NCBI GenBank assembly: GCA_022575985.1
Contig: JAKSXM010000263.1
Span: 8,536,001-8,600,000 of the forward strand
Length of the DNA stretch: 64,000 nucleotides
Source: Anagrus nilaparvatae
Lineage: Eukaryota; Arthropoda; Insecta; Hymenoptera; Mymaridae
Reading direction: 5' to 3'
The notes beneath the pieces were generated by a model. That model was not told the DNA's origin. It was given only the letters and a program-made list of their open reading frames with translations, and ran no database searches. Of the stretch, positions 21,681 through 32,151 are shown one piece after another (within the stretch, counting starts at the first letter, position 1; each line of letters begins with the position of its first letter). Both the position numbers and the translations under genes were made by a program.

Positions 21681-22706
21681 CAGTGGAACTTGTATAATTC
21701 GAAATGGATGGGACCGGGTTCTCGTTTCGAATTATGCAAGTTTTCGAATTATGCAGGTTTTTCATAATTCGAAAAATTTCGAACTATGCAAGTTTTTCAT
21801 AATTTGAAAAATTTCGAATTATATAAATGTTAAAAATTAAACAGTAAATAACTAGTACATATTTAGTTTAATAAAAGAAAATCAATTTATTATAAATAAT
21901 CAATACAAAATTAAAAGAACACATTTTTGTTTAAAATTTTATATTTTTTTAAAGTATTCATTTATATTTTTTTGCTTTGTATTTTTAATTTTTATTAATA
22001 TAATTTGCTCTTCTAAAAAATCAACATATTTCATTACTTTTTAATCAATATTTTCTTGGTTTTCTAAAAACAGTCTACATTTTTTTAAGTAGAGATATGC
22101 TTCAGAACGATATGATATGATCAGGCGTGCATTGAAAAAATAAAACTGCTTCATCAACATTAAAAATATTTTTTGGGTCTCTATCTGAAATCATTTCTTT
22201 TAATAAAGATTTCCAGTCAGAAACTTTTTCTACATTTACTTCACCACTTTCCCCACAAATAGAGACTTATACTTTCCCGGCATTTTAGTATCTCTTACTT
22301 ACAGCTTAGAATACGTGTTCTTATAATAAAGTCTTATTACGAACTGAGGAATAAATAAAAATATTTAATAATTATTCATAGGTACATGTAATAATAATAA
22401 TAATAGTAGATATCAAAATAATAATAATAGATAAAAATAAATAAATATACTAGTTATAGAAAGTTTAGATTATGCAAGAGAATTTTATATTTTGAAAAAA
22501 ACTTTTGTAATTCGAAATAAAACTTTGATAAAACTTGCATAATTCAAAAAATTTCAAGATTTAAATTTCGATTTATACAAGTTTTGCTTTCGAATTATGC
22601 AAGTTTTTTTAACATTGTTTAGATGGGAGCTGGGCCGTACCGACCAGGTTTTTCGAATTATAGAAGTTTTCGAATTACATAAGTTCGAATTATACAAGTT
22701 CCACTG
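21681..22706. mobile_element. pogo/Tigger-type DNA transposon, decayed
   Basis: Terminal inverted repeats begin CAGTGGAACTTGTATAATTC at 21681, with its complement ending at 22706. Both ends are flanked by TA (21679-21680 and 22707-22708), the Tc1/mariner/pogo target site. Several 'ttcgaattatgcaagttttt' subterminal repeats lie at both ends. A minus-strand transposase relic is at 22115-22250. Length 1026 bp, shorter than an autonomous element. It interrupts the dispersed repeat above and is therefore younger. Confidence 0.8.
22115..22250 (-). pseudogene. pogo-type DDE transposase fragment
   Basis: The minus strand reads 'WKSLLKEMI' followed by 'PKNIFNVDEAVLFFQ' and 'PDHI', then a stop. The NxDE-x-x-LFF pattern is the first catalytic-aspartate region of pogo/Tigger/jerky-like DDE transposases (IFNADETGLFF type). 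Only about 45 codons are recognisable. The N-terminal HTH and remaining catalytic residues are missing or decayed. Confidence 0.65.
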
Positions 22707-23434
22707 TATAATATTAGTTCTAAACTTTTATAATTTTTGAAAAATGTTTGTAACTTTCGACAGATCGAACCGATTACCTTGAAAATTTAGGTGGATACGT
22801 AAAAAATATGCCCGAATCGAATAAAATTCTTTTTGATAGTAAAATTTTTCCTCGGTTTTCCGTTTTTTTTGTTTTTTTTGAAAATTTGATAAAAATTTTT
22901 TTCTTGGAAATTCAGTTTTTTCAACATAAAAATTTTTTGTCGTTATCAATCGAAATAAAACCTAGCCTATGTTTTGACCCGTAATTTTTGTCGTCTTTTG
23001 CCGTAAACCCCATGTCTGCAGCTTTTATCGCGTTCTAGTTTACTCATTTCGGACACACACACACACATAATTAAAGATTTATATATATATAGGATTATAA
23101 TATACTTGCATAGTTGAGAGAGGGGCTCTGCCCCCCTGTTGTATTCCCGGTGTTGCATAAAAAAACATTTTTCTATTCGAGTGAAGTTATTAAATTATCT
23201 TAAATTTTCTTCCCGAGTGGGCAACTACTGTTATTTTTTACTACTTAAAATTCATATGAGAGCATGAAATACAAATAATAAAAATAAATACTCTAAAACT
23301 ATTTTATAATTTTCCGAGGATACCTCCATTTTTAATAAAAATTTAACTGAGTACGTATGAATTAGTACCAAATCAAGTAATACCAATTTCGATATTAAAA
23401 CTTAGCACAGGTTTGAGTAAACACAGCCTAAATG

Positions 23435-24428
23435 CATGGAACATGTTTACTTCCAGCTGAGGACTAGATATAATACAAATGTTACTGAACATTACAATAC
23501 AGTTTTCTAATTTTCTAATTTGTAATTATCACCTTACTAGCTGTTAAGATTCTAAACCCAAACTATTTTAACATGGAACATGTTCATTGGATGGGGTATT
23601 TGAAAAAGTTTGGCTCGGCAGGCAGGGGGGGGGGTCAAAAATTGACGTTTTTAGTGGGGGGGTAAAAAATGGACGCTTTTAGGGAGGGGGTGAAAAATTG
23701 ACGCTTTTAGGGGGGGGGGGGTCAAAAATTGGCGTTTTTTAGGGGGGGGTGAAAAATTAACGCTTTTAGGGGGGGGTGAAAAAGTGACGCTTTTAGGGGG
23801 GAGGGGGTGAAACGGACTTAGAATATTTTCGATTTAGGGACTTAGAATAATTTGAAGTTGGAGTCAGGCCTTGATAACAACAAAAACTTAGAATACTTTA
23901 AGTTTATGTACTTAGCATAATTTATATTTCAGGATTTATTGCAATTTCGGTTTTTGGATTTATTACTGTTATGAGTGAACATGTTCCATGCTCGTTGGTT
24001 GTGTAGTTACACAAACCGGTTATAAATTTTTTGAATCTTTAAATCTGAATTATTCTAAGTCCCTTAATCGATATTATTCCAAGTTCCTAAATCGATATTA
24101 TTTTATGTCCATAAAACTGTAGTATCTTAAGTCCTTAAGCTCAGATTTTTCAAAATCTCCTAATTATTCTAAGTTTCATTTGACCCCCCCTGAAGTAAGA
24201 CAAATTTGAACACCCCCTTAAATAGGACATATTTGACCACCCCCCTTAAATAGGAAATATTTGATCACCCTCCTTAAATAGGACATATTTGACCACCCCC
24301 CTTAAATAGGACATATTTGATCACCCCCTTAAATAGGACAAATTTGACCACCCCCCTAAATGGGACATATTTGAACCTCCCTTAATTTTCAAGTTCTAAG
24401 TACCTCCTTCCTATAAACATGTTCCATG
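23435..24428. mobile_element. CATGGAACATGTTTA-terminus elements, cluster of three (copy 4a-c)
   Basis: 4a is a reverse fragment from 23435 to about 23570. 4b is a forward element from CATGGAACATGTT at 23572 to 'aacatgttccatg' at 23990; its G-tract monomer has changed to 'gggggtgaaaaattgacgct'. 4c is a reverse element from about 24030 to 24428 with C-tract monomers 'cccccttaaataggacatat'. The outer termini match the family. The cluster looks like element-into-element insertion. Confidence 0.7.
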
Positions 24429-24512
24429 TTAAAATTTTTTCATATTTTTTTAATATTTCCCTTTTTAATGTCATTTTCCCAAAATTTCATTTTTTACAAA
24501 AATAGTATAGTA

Positions 24513-25033
24513 ATTATTCAGTATTATTAACATCTTTGTTCGTAAAGACCAATTCTAATTTTAATTAATTTGTAAAAATATAACGAACGATAAATTCTTA
24601 GATTTATTAAAAAAATAGCACTAGGTCGAAGAGTTGCCCTCTCAAAAATTAAGAAGATGTCAAAATAAAGCCGGTTGGTTGGCTCGGATGCCGTAGCTTA
24701 GTTGGCTAAAAGCGATTTCACTAGATATGAAAAGTCGTGGGTTCGAGTCCCACCGGCTCCGACATATTTTTATTTTTGAGAAACATTCATTATTTATTAA
24801 TATCACTTTTTTTCAATTTATTTGTGTTTATAACAACATTGCACAATTTTTCAGTTGCAAAAAATTATTGAAAAATTGAAAAATTTTTCGATTAAATTTT
24901 CCAAGCATATGTTACTGATATCTACTATGTCGAGTATTTAAATGCATACCACATTCAGTAGTAGTATTATTCAGTATTATTAACATCTTTGTTCGTAAAG
25001 ACCAATTCTAATTTTAATTAATTTGTAAAAATA
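24513..25033. repeat. 68-bp exact direct repeats flanking a tRNA-like unit
   Basis: The 68-bp segment at 24513-24580 (starting 'attattcagtattattaac') recurs identically at 24966-25033, offset 453 bp. Between the copies lies the tRNA-like sequence. Identity over 68 bp implies a recent duplication. Confidence 0.85.
24686..24761 (+). tRNA. tRNA-like sequence, probably pseudo-tRNA or SINE head
   Basis: T arm: GTGGG-TTCGAGT-CCCAC, perfect 5-bp stem with a 7-nt loop (24738-24754). Anticodon stem: TTTCA/TGAAA, perfect (24716-24732), loop CTAGATA, giving anticodon AGA. D arm: GCTT..AAGC. The acceptor GGATGCCG against CGGCTCC pairs with one bulged T. A 4-nt variable region does not fit a serine tRNA, which should have a long arm, so I favour a tRNA-derived sequence over a working gene. 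Confidence 0.5.
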
Positions 25034-25370
25034 GAAGTATTTATTAAAAATGTTATTAAAAAAAAACTTTAAAATATCGTAGAAAATAAAAAAAAAATTT
25101 TAATAATAAAAAAGTTAATAACTTATTAATTTATTTCGTTTATGAATACTAAAATTTCTTGAATTTGTCTCTAAAATTCTTGTTTTTAATACAAATCATT
25201 TAAAAAATTATGCCAAATCAAGCGATACCAGTTGTGACAGTAAAATTTTATCATATTCTTCAGATATTTCACTTTTAAACCAAATTTTCAAAAAATTTTA
25301 TTTATCCCGAAAATAGTAAAAATTGAATATTTAATTAAATGACTCTATCGCTCATAATTTATAAGAATAT
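25034..25370. other. AT-rich DNA leading into a dispersed repeat copy
   Basis: 'gccaaatcaagcgataccag', 'tgacagtaaaattttatc' and 'gtaaaaattgaatat' (25210-25330) match the repeat seen at 34290-34400. The rest is unassigned. Confidence 0.45.
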
Positions 25371-25546
25371 TAATTTGACGAATTTATCGATCCAGAGAGC
25401 TAATTAATAAATCTATAGTTTATTAAACTCGACATGATACGTTAAAATAAAAAAAGTGATTGCAGATGGCATCCACGTATCATGTCGAGTTTAATAAACT
25501 ATAGATTTATTAATTAGCTCTTTGGGTCGATAAATTCGTCAAATTA
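25371..25546. mobile_element. Small MITE-like inverted repeat, arms 72 bp
   Basis: TAATTTGACGAATTTATCGA at 25371 pairs with the complementary end at 25546. The 72-bp arms are nearly perfect around a 32-bp spacer. It splits the dispersed repeat: 'agtaaaaattgaatat' (about 25315) before it and 'agtaaaaattcaatat' (about 25547) after it look like a duplicated target or shared repeat sequence. Confidence 0.75.
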
Positions 25547-25589
25547 GTAAAAATTCAATATCTCAAAAAGTACGAAAGCTGAGTCTATA

Positions 25590-26450
25590 GCCTATATTAC
25601 CCGCATTTTTTTTTCTTTATTCTTATATCGGTTTCATGTCAATTGGTTCGGTGGTTCTTGAGTCATTAGCGTACAGACAGACAAATATATTTTCAAATGT
25701 ATATATAGTATTAAGATATTAAGATATATTTATGATTCTCCAAACGCGATTCACTAGAGCACAATAAAAGCTAGAAATATCAAGTTTACGGTAAAAGACG
25801 GCAAAATATAACGGACAAAGCATAGCTAGCCTAGGTTTCATTTAGAATGTAACGAAAAAAAAAATTCATTTTGAAAAAACTGGATTTCCACAAAAAAAAT
25901 TGTCCAAATTTTTGAAAAAAACTTTAAAAACTAAAAACTAAGGAAAAATTTTCTGGTGGAAAAGAATTTTATCCAATTTGGGAATACTTTTTACGAATCC
26001 ATTTAAATTTTTAGGTTAATCGGTTTGATCTGTCAAAAGTTACAATAATTTTTCAAAAATTATAAATGTTTAGGACTAATATATGTATAGTCTATGTATA
26101 TAATAAATAATAAATATATATTTCTAATTTTTACTAGTAACTCAAAATACTAACTAAAGGAAGCATGAACAGCTGTTATCAGGGAGATTCCTAGAATCGA
26201 GGAAAGCAACGTGTTCTTGTAATCTTAGAGAAGGGTAGCAAAGCTTTTTATCGCTGATTACCAATTACCCGTCTGGGTTCCTATGAATGTTTTTTTATGA
26301 TTCGGAAAATTTTAGATAATTCTTCAGATAAAAAAGTTTTTGAACAAAATATTGAGTAAATTAAAACAACATTTCTTTAGAAAAATCAAGTTGCAGAGGT
26401 CCAGTGGGGCGCAGTCCCCTTGCTAGGTGCCAAAGCAAGCTGGAGGTATC
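25590..26450 (-). repeat. Composite dispersed repeat, inverted copy
   Basis: Carries, in reverse order and complement, the modules at 20990-21660 and 22709-23090: 'gcccgaatcg'-like and 'ggttaatcggtttgatc' (26010), 'tttaggactaat' (26070), 'cagggagattcctagaat' (26180), 'tgggttcctatgaat' (26275) and 'gggcgcagtccccttg' (26407). With the forward copy it forms an inverted pair about 4 kb apart. Confidence 0.6.
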
Positions 26451-26534
26451 TAGTAAATAAATAAATAATTCAGCTAGCATTTAAAATATAAAGTGACTAA
26501 ATAAACAAATATTTTTAGCTTTCAATAATTAAAC

Positions 26535-26540
26535 TTTATT
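26535..26540 (-). promoter_or_regulatory. Candidate polyadenylation signal of OPA3-like gene
   Basis: AATAAA on the minus strand about 110 nt downstream of the OPA3 stop codon at 26649. In such AT-rich DNA this motif is common, so the assignment rests on position only. Confidence 0.35.
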
Positions 26541-26648
26541 TAAAATTTTTAAATCTATTTTATGAATCATTCATAGGTAAAACTTAATATTGTTACATAT
26601 TATTATTAGACTTTGTTTAAAAGAATAATAAATCAAGATTCTCGTATT

Positions 26649-27037
26649 TTATGTATTTCCTTTACTTTGGTTATAAATTTTGTTATCAATTATCCTTTCT
26701 GGTAGTTTGTGTTTTAATTTTAGAGCTAGTTCTTCAATACACTTAAGTAGGTAATCAATTTCAGCTTCTTGCTTAAAAGAAAGCTCGCGTAAACTTAGGA
26801 TATCATCAGTGAATTTTTTAAGTTGCTGCTGCCTAGTTTCTTCTTTTTTTAATTCTTTAGATACTTGTCGATTATATTCAAGAAGTAAACATCCTCCTGC
26901 TACACCAAAAATAATAACTTCTCCCATCAGGCTAGCTCCTAACTCAATAGCCATTTGTTCATTTAATTTAGAAACTTTAGTAGGTTTTCCTAAATTCATT
27001 AAATACATTTTAGCTTTTACTTCTGTCCAATGATAAA
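26649..27037 (-). CDS. OPA3: OPA3-like protein, exon 2 (3' exon)
   Basis: Terminal exon of a two-exon gene. It begins after an AG acceptor with a pyrimidine-rich tract (intron ends at 27038) and stops at 26649. It supplies two bases of a split codon and then 128 residues. 'YHWTEVKAKM' is followed by 'KLNEQMAIELGASLMGE' and the hydrophobic 'VIIFGVAGGCLLLEY', the signature of the OPA3 family (LNEEMAAELGADLLGE..VAGGC..LEY). The rest is a lysine/glutamate-rich probable coiled coil (about residues 105-165 of the joined protein). OPA3 is a small mitochondrial protein; the human gene is linked to optic atrophy and 3-methylglutaconic aciduria, and its biochemical role is not settled. The internal Met at 27008 is not the start: conserved 'YHW' residues lie upstream and join to exon 1. 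Confidence 0.93.
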
Positions 27038-27038
27038 C

Positions 27039-27339
27039 TATAAAATAAAATGCATTATTAAACTAATAATTATTATTATTAAATCTTAAAGAGCAAATTA
27101 TTATTTATTTTTTTTAATGTCAAAATAATAACTTTTTTTTAGTGAAATAAAATAATAAACAATTCAATTTGATAAGTAATGGCTTAGAACTAAGTATAAA
27201 AGAACTATTTATTTTAATTTACTGCTGCACTGAAAAAAATTTACCGATGGAGCCTCCGGGTTCTCTATATAGACGCGCGCTCTTGAATTATTTCACATGT
27301 CACGTCTAGAAAATGTATATTTTTCGTCAGTATTATAAG
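27039..27339. other. Intron sequence next to exon 2
   Basis: AT-rich, includes the branch and polypyrimidine region of the acceptor. A GC-richer patch at 27236-27310 has no recognised role. Confidence 0.4.
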
Positions 27340-28750
27340 TTAGAGTTCTCGTCTTTTTGAAAGGAGAGGAATCGTCCTGCTTGAGTTAGACGCGGACAAA
27401 GACGCGTAATCAAAGTTGCGCAAAATGTCGAACAATATATTAAATATATCAAAACTAAATATACTATATATAGTTTTGAATATCTCATATACAATATATA
27501 TTTTATATATGTATACTAAGATGCTTAAACCCACGTAACATATAGTTTTTTGACCCTCTGATTCCAAATCTGCAGCTATTTTTTCTCTAGAACTCAGGCG
27601 TTCGCCACTAGAGGGCGTTGAAGGGGGGGTAAAAACGCTATTTTTCGCAGATATCTTGGATGCTGCGCGTCCTAAGATAGTTAAAATCAAGTAGCATATA
27701 GTTTTTCGACCCACTGATTCCAAATCTTTAGTTTTTTTTCTCTAAAACTGGGGCGTTTGCCGCTAGAGAGCGTTAAAGAGGTAAAAACGCTATTTTTGAA
27801 AATATCTTGGAAGCTACGCGTCCAAAGATACTGAAAACCAAGTAACTTATAGTTTTTGGTCCCACTGATTCTGAATCAGCAATTAATTTTTTTCTAAATC
27901 TAAGGAGTTGGCCGCTAGAGGGCATTTAGGGAGTAAAAAACAATATTTTTTGCAAATATCTTGGAAGATACGCGTATACTTTTATGAGCCATGAAATAAC
28001 ATTTTTAAATCAAACTATTTAACGTATCATTTTTTTGATCTTAATAGAATATTAAAAGCTTAAGTATTCAAATAACAAGTTTTATTTTATTGGATCCAAT
28101 AATTTTAAAACAGATTTTTCTAAATCCCCAGATATATAACATAATTTATTATCAACTTTAAATTTTCTTAAAAATAAAACTATTGACCCTACCATATTTT
28201 AGTGCTTAAAATATTCTTTTATTAAGCAAAATTAAAATACAGCAAATAATTTTGTTCTATCTAATAAGTCCCTTAGTGTTAAGAACATGCTACTTGATTT
28301 TAACTATCTTAGAACGCGCAGCATCCAAGATATCTGCGAAAAATAGCGTTTTTACCCCCCTAAACGCTCTCTAGTGGCGAACGCCTGAGTTCTGGAAAAA
28401 AAATAGCTGCAGATTTGGAATCAGAGGGTCAAAAAACTATATGTTACGTGGGTTTAAGTATCTTGGGGCGCATAGCTTCCAAGATATGTGCGAAAAATAG
28501 CGTTTTTACCCCCTGAACGCCCTCTAGTGCCGAACGCCTGAGTTCTAGAGAAAAAATAGCTTCAGATTTGGAATCAGAGGGTCAAAAAATTATATGTTAC
28601 GTGGATTTAAGCATCTTAGGGTGCATAGTTTCCAAGATATCTGCGAAAAATAGCGTTTTTACCCCCCCTAAACGCCCTCTAGCGGCGAACGCCCCAGTTT
28701 TAGCTAAAAAATAACTGCAGATTCGGAATCAGCGAGTCAAAAAACTATAA
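27340..28750. repeat. Two opposed arrays of a ~150-bp satellite
   Basis: Left array (about 27340-27990): units with 'atatcttgga' at about 27653, 27803 and 27957, period 150-154 bp. Right array (about 28290-28750): the same unit in reverse complement, three copies ('tccaagatat..gcgaaaaatagcg'). About 300 bp of unrelated AT-rich DNA separates them. Every monomer carries 'cgccactagagggcg' or a 1-3 base variant, close to the animal CTCF core CCASYAGRKGGC. Orientation is plus in the left array and minus in the right. The 127-codon minus frame at 27340-27723 is an artefact. Confidence 0.8.
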
Positions 28751-29865
28751 TCCGCTTGGTGCTTTTTAATTAAAGAATCGATCTAATTTTTAGCATACGG
28801 AATGATACGCTAGCTTCTCGACTAATTCGTTTTAGGTTTATTTTTTAAAAAAAAGTCCAATTACTGTTCATAAGAAATATATTTGCGTATGAAATTAAGT
28901 CATTATCGCATAAACTTTGTTTTGAGTATTTTACTCTGATCAAAAGACTTTTTTCGGGACTTGTAATTTTTTTTCCCTTTTATTATTATTTTTTTTATAT
29001 TTTTGTATACTTTAAAAGTTTGTTCTTAATTTGAATGTTTTTTAAAAATATTGTAAAATAATTTTTATGATTTTAAAAATTTTAGGTATCAAGGAATCGA
29101 GTCAAATAAGGTGTATAATTAAATAAATGAAAACAAATTTATGCCTTGATGCGCATCTAAATCATTTTTGTTAATTTTTGCTGAATATACTAATATGCAC
29201 TAGGAATACTAATAAATTGAGTGGCCTGCAATAAAGCAGATTTGACATCTCAGCTTTAATGGGTCCTATGGGTTGAGTTTTTTCCAAATTTCTTCAAACC
29301 TATAGATTACAGAAAGTAATTATTCAAGGTTCTAGTATTGCTTAAGTTTCGAGTATTACTAAATATAAAAAAATCGTATTGTTATATTATCTTGTCGATT
29401 AAAAATTACGTATTTTCTTGGCACTGACAAAGAAAAATAATGTTTGGCATTTGGCCGTAAATTTAAAGAATTTATGTGTGGTCTTGGGCATTCTTTACTT
29501 TTACAGCCTAAGATAAAAATATACTACTTTTTATTTATTTTAACGCATTAATTTCAAGATTGAAATTTTTTTGAGGTCGCAGATTTTGAATATGGAGTCG
29601 AGTTTTTAAAAAAATTATTACTTGCATCAGTTTTGGCTATATTTAGCAAAAAAATGAAATTTTATAGCACTATTTTTTTTCGAAACCTAAAAAGCTTATT
29701 TACTAAAAATGATTCTGGTGGCTTTAATGCCTATTATTCCAGGTTCAGGCGACTTTGAGATTTTCTAAACATCAATCGTCAACCTCTTACATAGCTCAAA
29801 GAACTGATTAAAAACCTATTAAGTATCAAATTTGTCCCAGGTACAAAAAATAACACTTATTTTTA
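28751..29865. other. Intron DNA without recognised features
   Basis: AT-rich, no open frame with recognisable content, no clear repeat. Confidence 0.4.
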
Positions 29866-29869
29866 CGCC

Positions 29870-30185
29870 TAAAATCATTTTTAGTGCTCATTTCAGTGCT
29901 AAAATTAGGCCTATAATTAGCAATAAATTTTGCACTCAGAAATTTTTTTGAAAAATTGTTTAAACATATTGCCCGATTCCAACACCCAAAAAATTCAAAA
30001 CTGCAGACTGCAAAAAGACCAAATACCCGAGAAAAATAGTTAATTCTTACAAATATATAAAAAAAATAATTTAATACTACTTATGGAGGTTTTTGAACAA
30101 ATTTTTTCAAGTAAATTTTTTAGGGCAAAATTTATTGCTAATTTTAAGCCTAATTATAGCGCTGAAAATAGCACTAAAAATCGCA
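29870..30185. mobile_element. Foldback element, arms ~80 bp
   Basis: 'cctataattagcaataaatt' (about 29910) pairs with 'aatttattgctaattttaag' (about 30126). 'tttttagtgctcatttcag' pairs with 'gctgaaaatagcactaaaaa'. Inner spacer about 150 bp. Outer limits uncertain. Confidence 0.6.
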
Positions 30186-30289
30186 AAGAATTATAAAAAA
30201 GCTAAGGCTTTTTTATTTCAGGCACGATCAAATTTTGGGATCCACATTCTCATAAATTGAAAACTATTATTTATTATTTACAGTATTCA

Positions 30290-32151
30290 TACCCGGGTAG
30301 GAATCGGTGCAAGTTATCTGATTTGAAGCGCAGTTTCTGTACAGTTTAACTGAGTTAAAGTATATTTCAGTCTTTCTGTACAAAAACTGCTTAGTTATTG
30401 AAATAGAAAATGTCTGCAGTTTAAGGGAGTTGACGCGTGGAGGAAAGAAGATATATTTTTTTTCGGACTTCTTTCTTCCTCTCACGAGTTTCGTATAAGA
30501 AATTCCAAAATGTTATTGTTTATATTTCTGTAAATAAACTCCTAAGAACTCTGAAATTTTTTCAGTGTGTTTTTATAATAATAAATTATATTTTAACTAA
30601 ATATTATCAAAATCTGTTTTGTAAATTTTTTGTTTGGAGCTCTTAAAATCTCTTACGGTGAATAAGTATGTAATATAAATAAGTACGTATTGTACAAAAT
30701 TTACAAAACAGATTTTGATAATATTTGGTTAAAATATAATTTATTATTATAAAAACACACTGAAAAAATTTCAGAGTTCTTAGGAGTTTATTTACAGAAA
30801 TATAAACAAAAACATTTTGGAATTTCTTATACGAAACTCGTGAGAGGAAGAAAGAAGTCAGAAAAAAATATATCTTCTTTCCTCCACGCGTCAACTCCCT
30901 TAAATACTTCAAAACTGGCCAATTAATGCTTAACAAATGCATAAATATATGAAATATTTTATTACTGAAATCTTAAATATTATAATTTTTCTGTAATTAT
31001 AAATTTATTATATAATAAAATTATATATATTAATCTAAATTAAATTTATAATCAAATTTTTTAATAATTAGTAAAAAAATTTAATTTTTGTTGAAAATAA
31101 TACACAACGTAGTTCATATTATTCAAATGCATCCTAAATTAATTTCCTTACTTTTTATGAATAAATTATTTATAAATATTATATTTTCAAACATTGAAGA
31201 TAAGGGTATATTTAACATTTTTTAAGCTTCTTATTAGTTTTAATGAAAGATTTAAGGGTTTTAGTTTTATTTTTCTAAATTCATGGCGTTTGGCGCTAGT
31301 CGCGGCAATGGCGCGCCGGAGTATTTCTTTAATAGATGAACGCTCTGCTCCGTATAGTGCATCAGGAAGAACAATAAATGTCCACGTGTTTCATAGTAAA
31401 ATAATTTTTGTGCTTACTAAAATTGGTTTATACTTAATTTAAAAAAAAATTAAATAAATGGAAGGTTTTAAAATTACATAAATGTGAAAAAAATTTAATA
31501 AATTAAAAAACGTAGTGAATTAAGAGTGAACTTATATTAAATTATCTATTGAGTGTTAAATATATTTTTGATAATAGTGGTGAATTACTTTTTATAGAAT
31601 AATTATTATTTTAAGTAATTAAAGTCTTACGAACAGTAAAAATTATAATATTTTTATATTCTTACGTAATAATAAATCCATAAAAATATATGCATGATGT
31701 ATTTAAAATAAAAGCATAATTGTAAAAAATAAAGGCCACTTCAGACAAAATTTAAAATAATTTGTTTTATCAAATTTTATTATTTTCTTAATCCTCATCT
31801 TTTTTGAAATTTCATTACATTTAATATATTGAAAAATAAAGACGCTAAATTATCATTTTCTTTAAAATAGTTAAATTATTTTACTACGTGTTAATTTTCT
31901 TCTAAAACAAAATGGTGGTGCAGCGTCTTTATCTTTTTTAAATATTAATATTAAAAATTTCAAATCAGATTTCCTTTAGTTTTTTATAAAATTTCTGTTC
32001 AGTTTTGAAACGCAAAACTGCGTAGGAACTGCGTTCAAAGCATGTCGTTTCCAGTGGTAAACTGAGCAGTTTTACTATCTAGTTACTGTACGGAAAGAAG
32101 TTAAACTGCTTAGTTTCTTTTCAAAAACTATTCGTGATTCCTACCCGGGTA
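30290..32151. mobile_element. CCCGGG-terminus TIR element in the OPA3 intron
   Basis: 16-bp terminal inverted repeats: TACCCGGGTAGGAATC at 30290 and GATTCCTACCCGGGTA ending at 32151. Subterminal regions on both sides carry repeated 'aaactg' and 'cagttt' words (for example 'gcagtttctgtacagttta', 'aaactgagcagttt'), as in many DNA transposons. No target duplication is clear. The inside holds a foldback (30418-30902) and a GC-richer patch (31280-31400) with a minus-strand frame 'LPDALYGAERSSIKEILRRA' that I do not recognise. No transposase seen. Confidence 0.6.
30418..30902. mobile_element. Nested foldback, near-perfect 210-bp arms
   Basis: 'aagggagttgacgcgtggag' at about 30422 pairs with its complement near 30880. 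The arms (30418-30630 and 30695-30902) differ at only a few bases, with a spacer of about 65 bp. The same peptide frame appears on the plus strand in one arm and on the minus strand in the other, which explains the two similar ORFs. High arm identity implies recent origin or gene conversion. Confidence 0.85.

Larger units (their letters stand above)
20990..23160 (+). repeat. Composite dispersed repeat, forward copies, split by a pogo-type element
   Basis: Modules in order: 'acccgcagacc..attttgacac' (21028), a hairpin island 'agggggctgcgcccccct' (21171), 'tgtttta..actcaatatttt', 'cagggagattc'-type sequence (complement near 21415), and 'aatattagtcctaaactttt' with 'cgattaacttgaaaatttag' (21507-21660). 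The last module is repeated after the pogo element at 22709-22830. The series occurs in reverse order and orientation at 25590-26450, forming a long inverted pair. A second GC island lies at 23115-23150. No coding sequence. Confidence 0.65.

Noticed and set aside
24686..24761. Functional tRNA-Ser(AGA)
   Set aside because: A short variable region and a bulged acceptor do not fit a serine tRNA; kept only as tRNA-like.
27340..27723. 127-codon minus-strand ORF
   Set aside because: Reads through satellite monomers whose 150-bp period keeps the frame open.
30267..30942. Pair of near-identical small ORFs on opposite strands, possible duplicated gene
   Set aside because: They are the two arms of one foldback.
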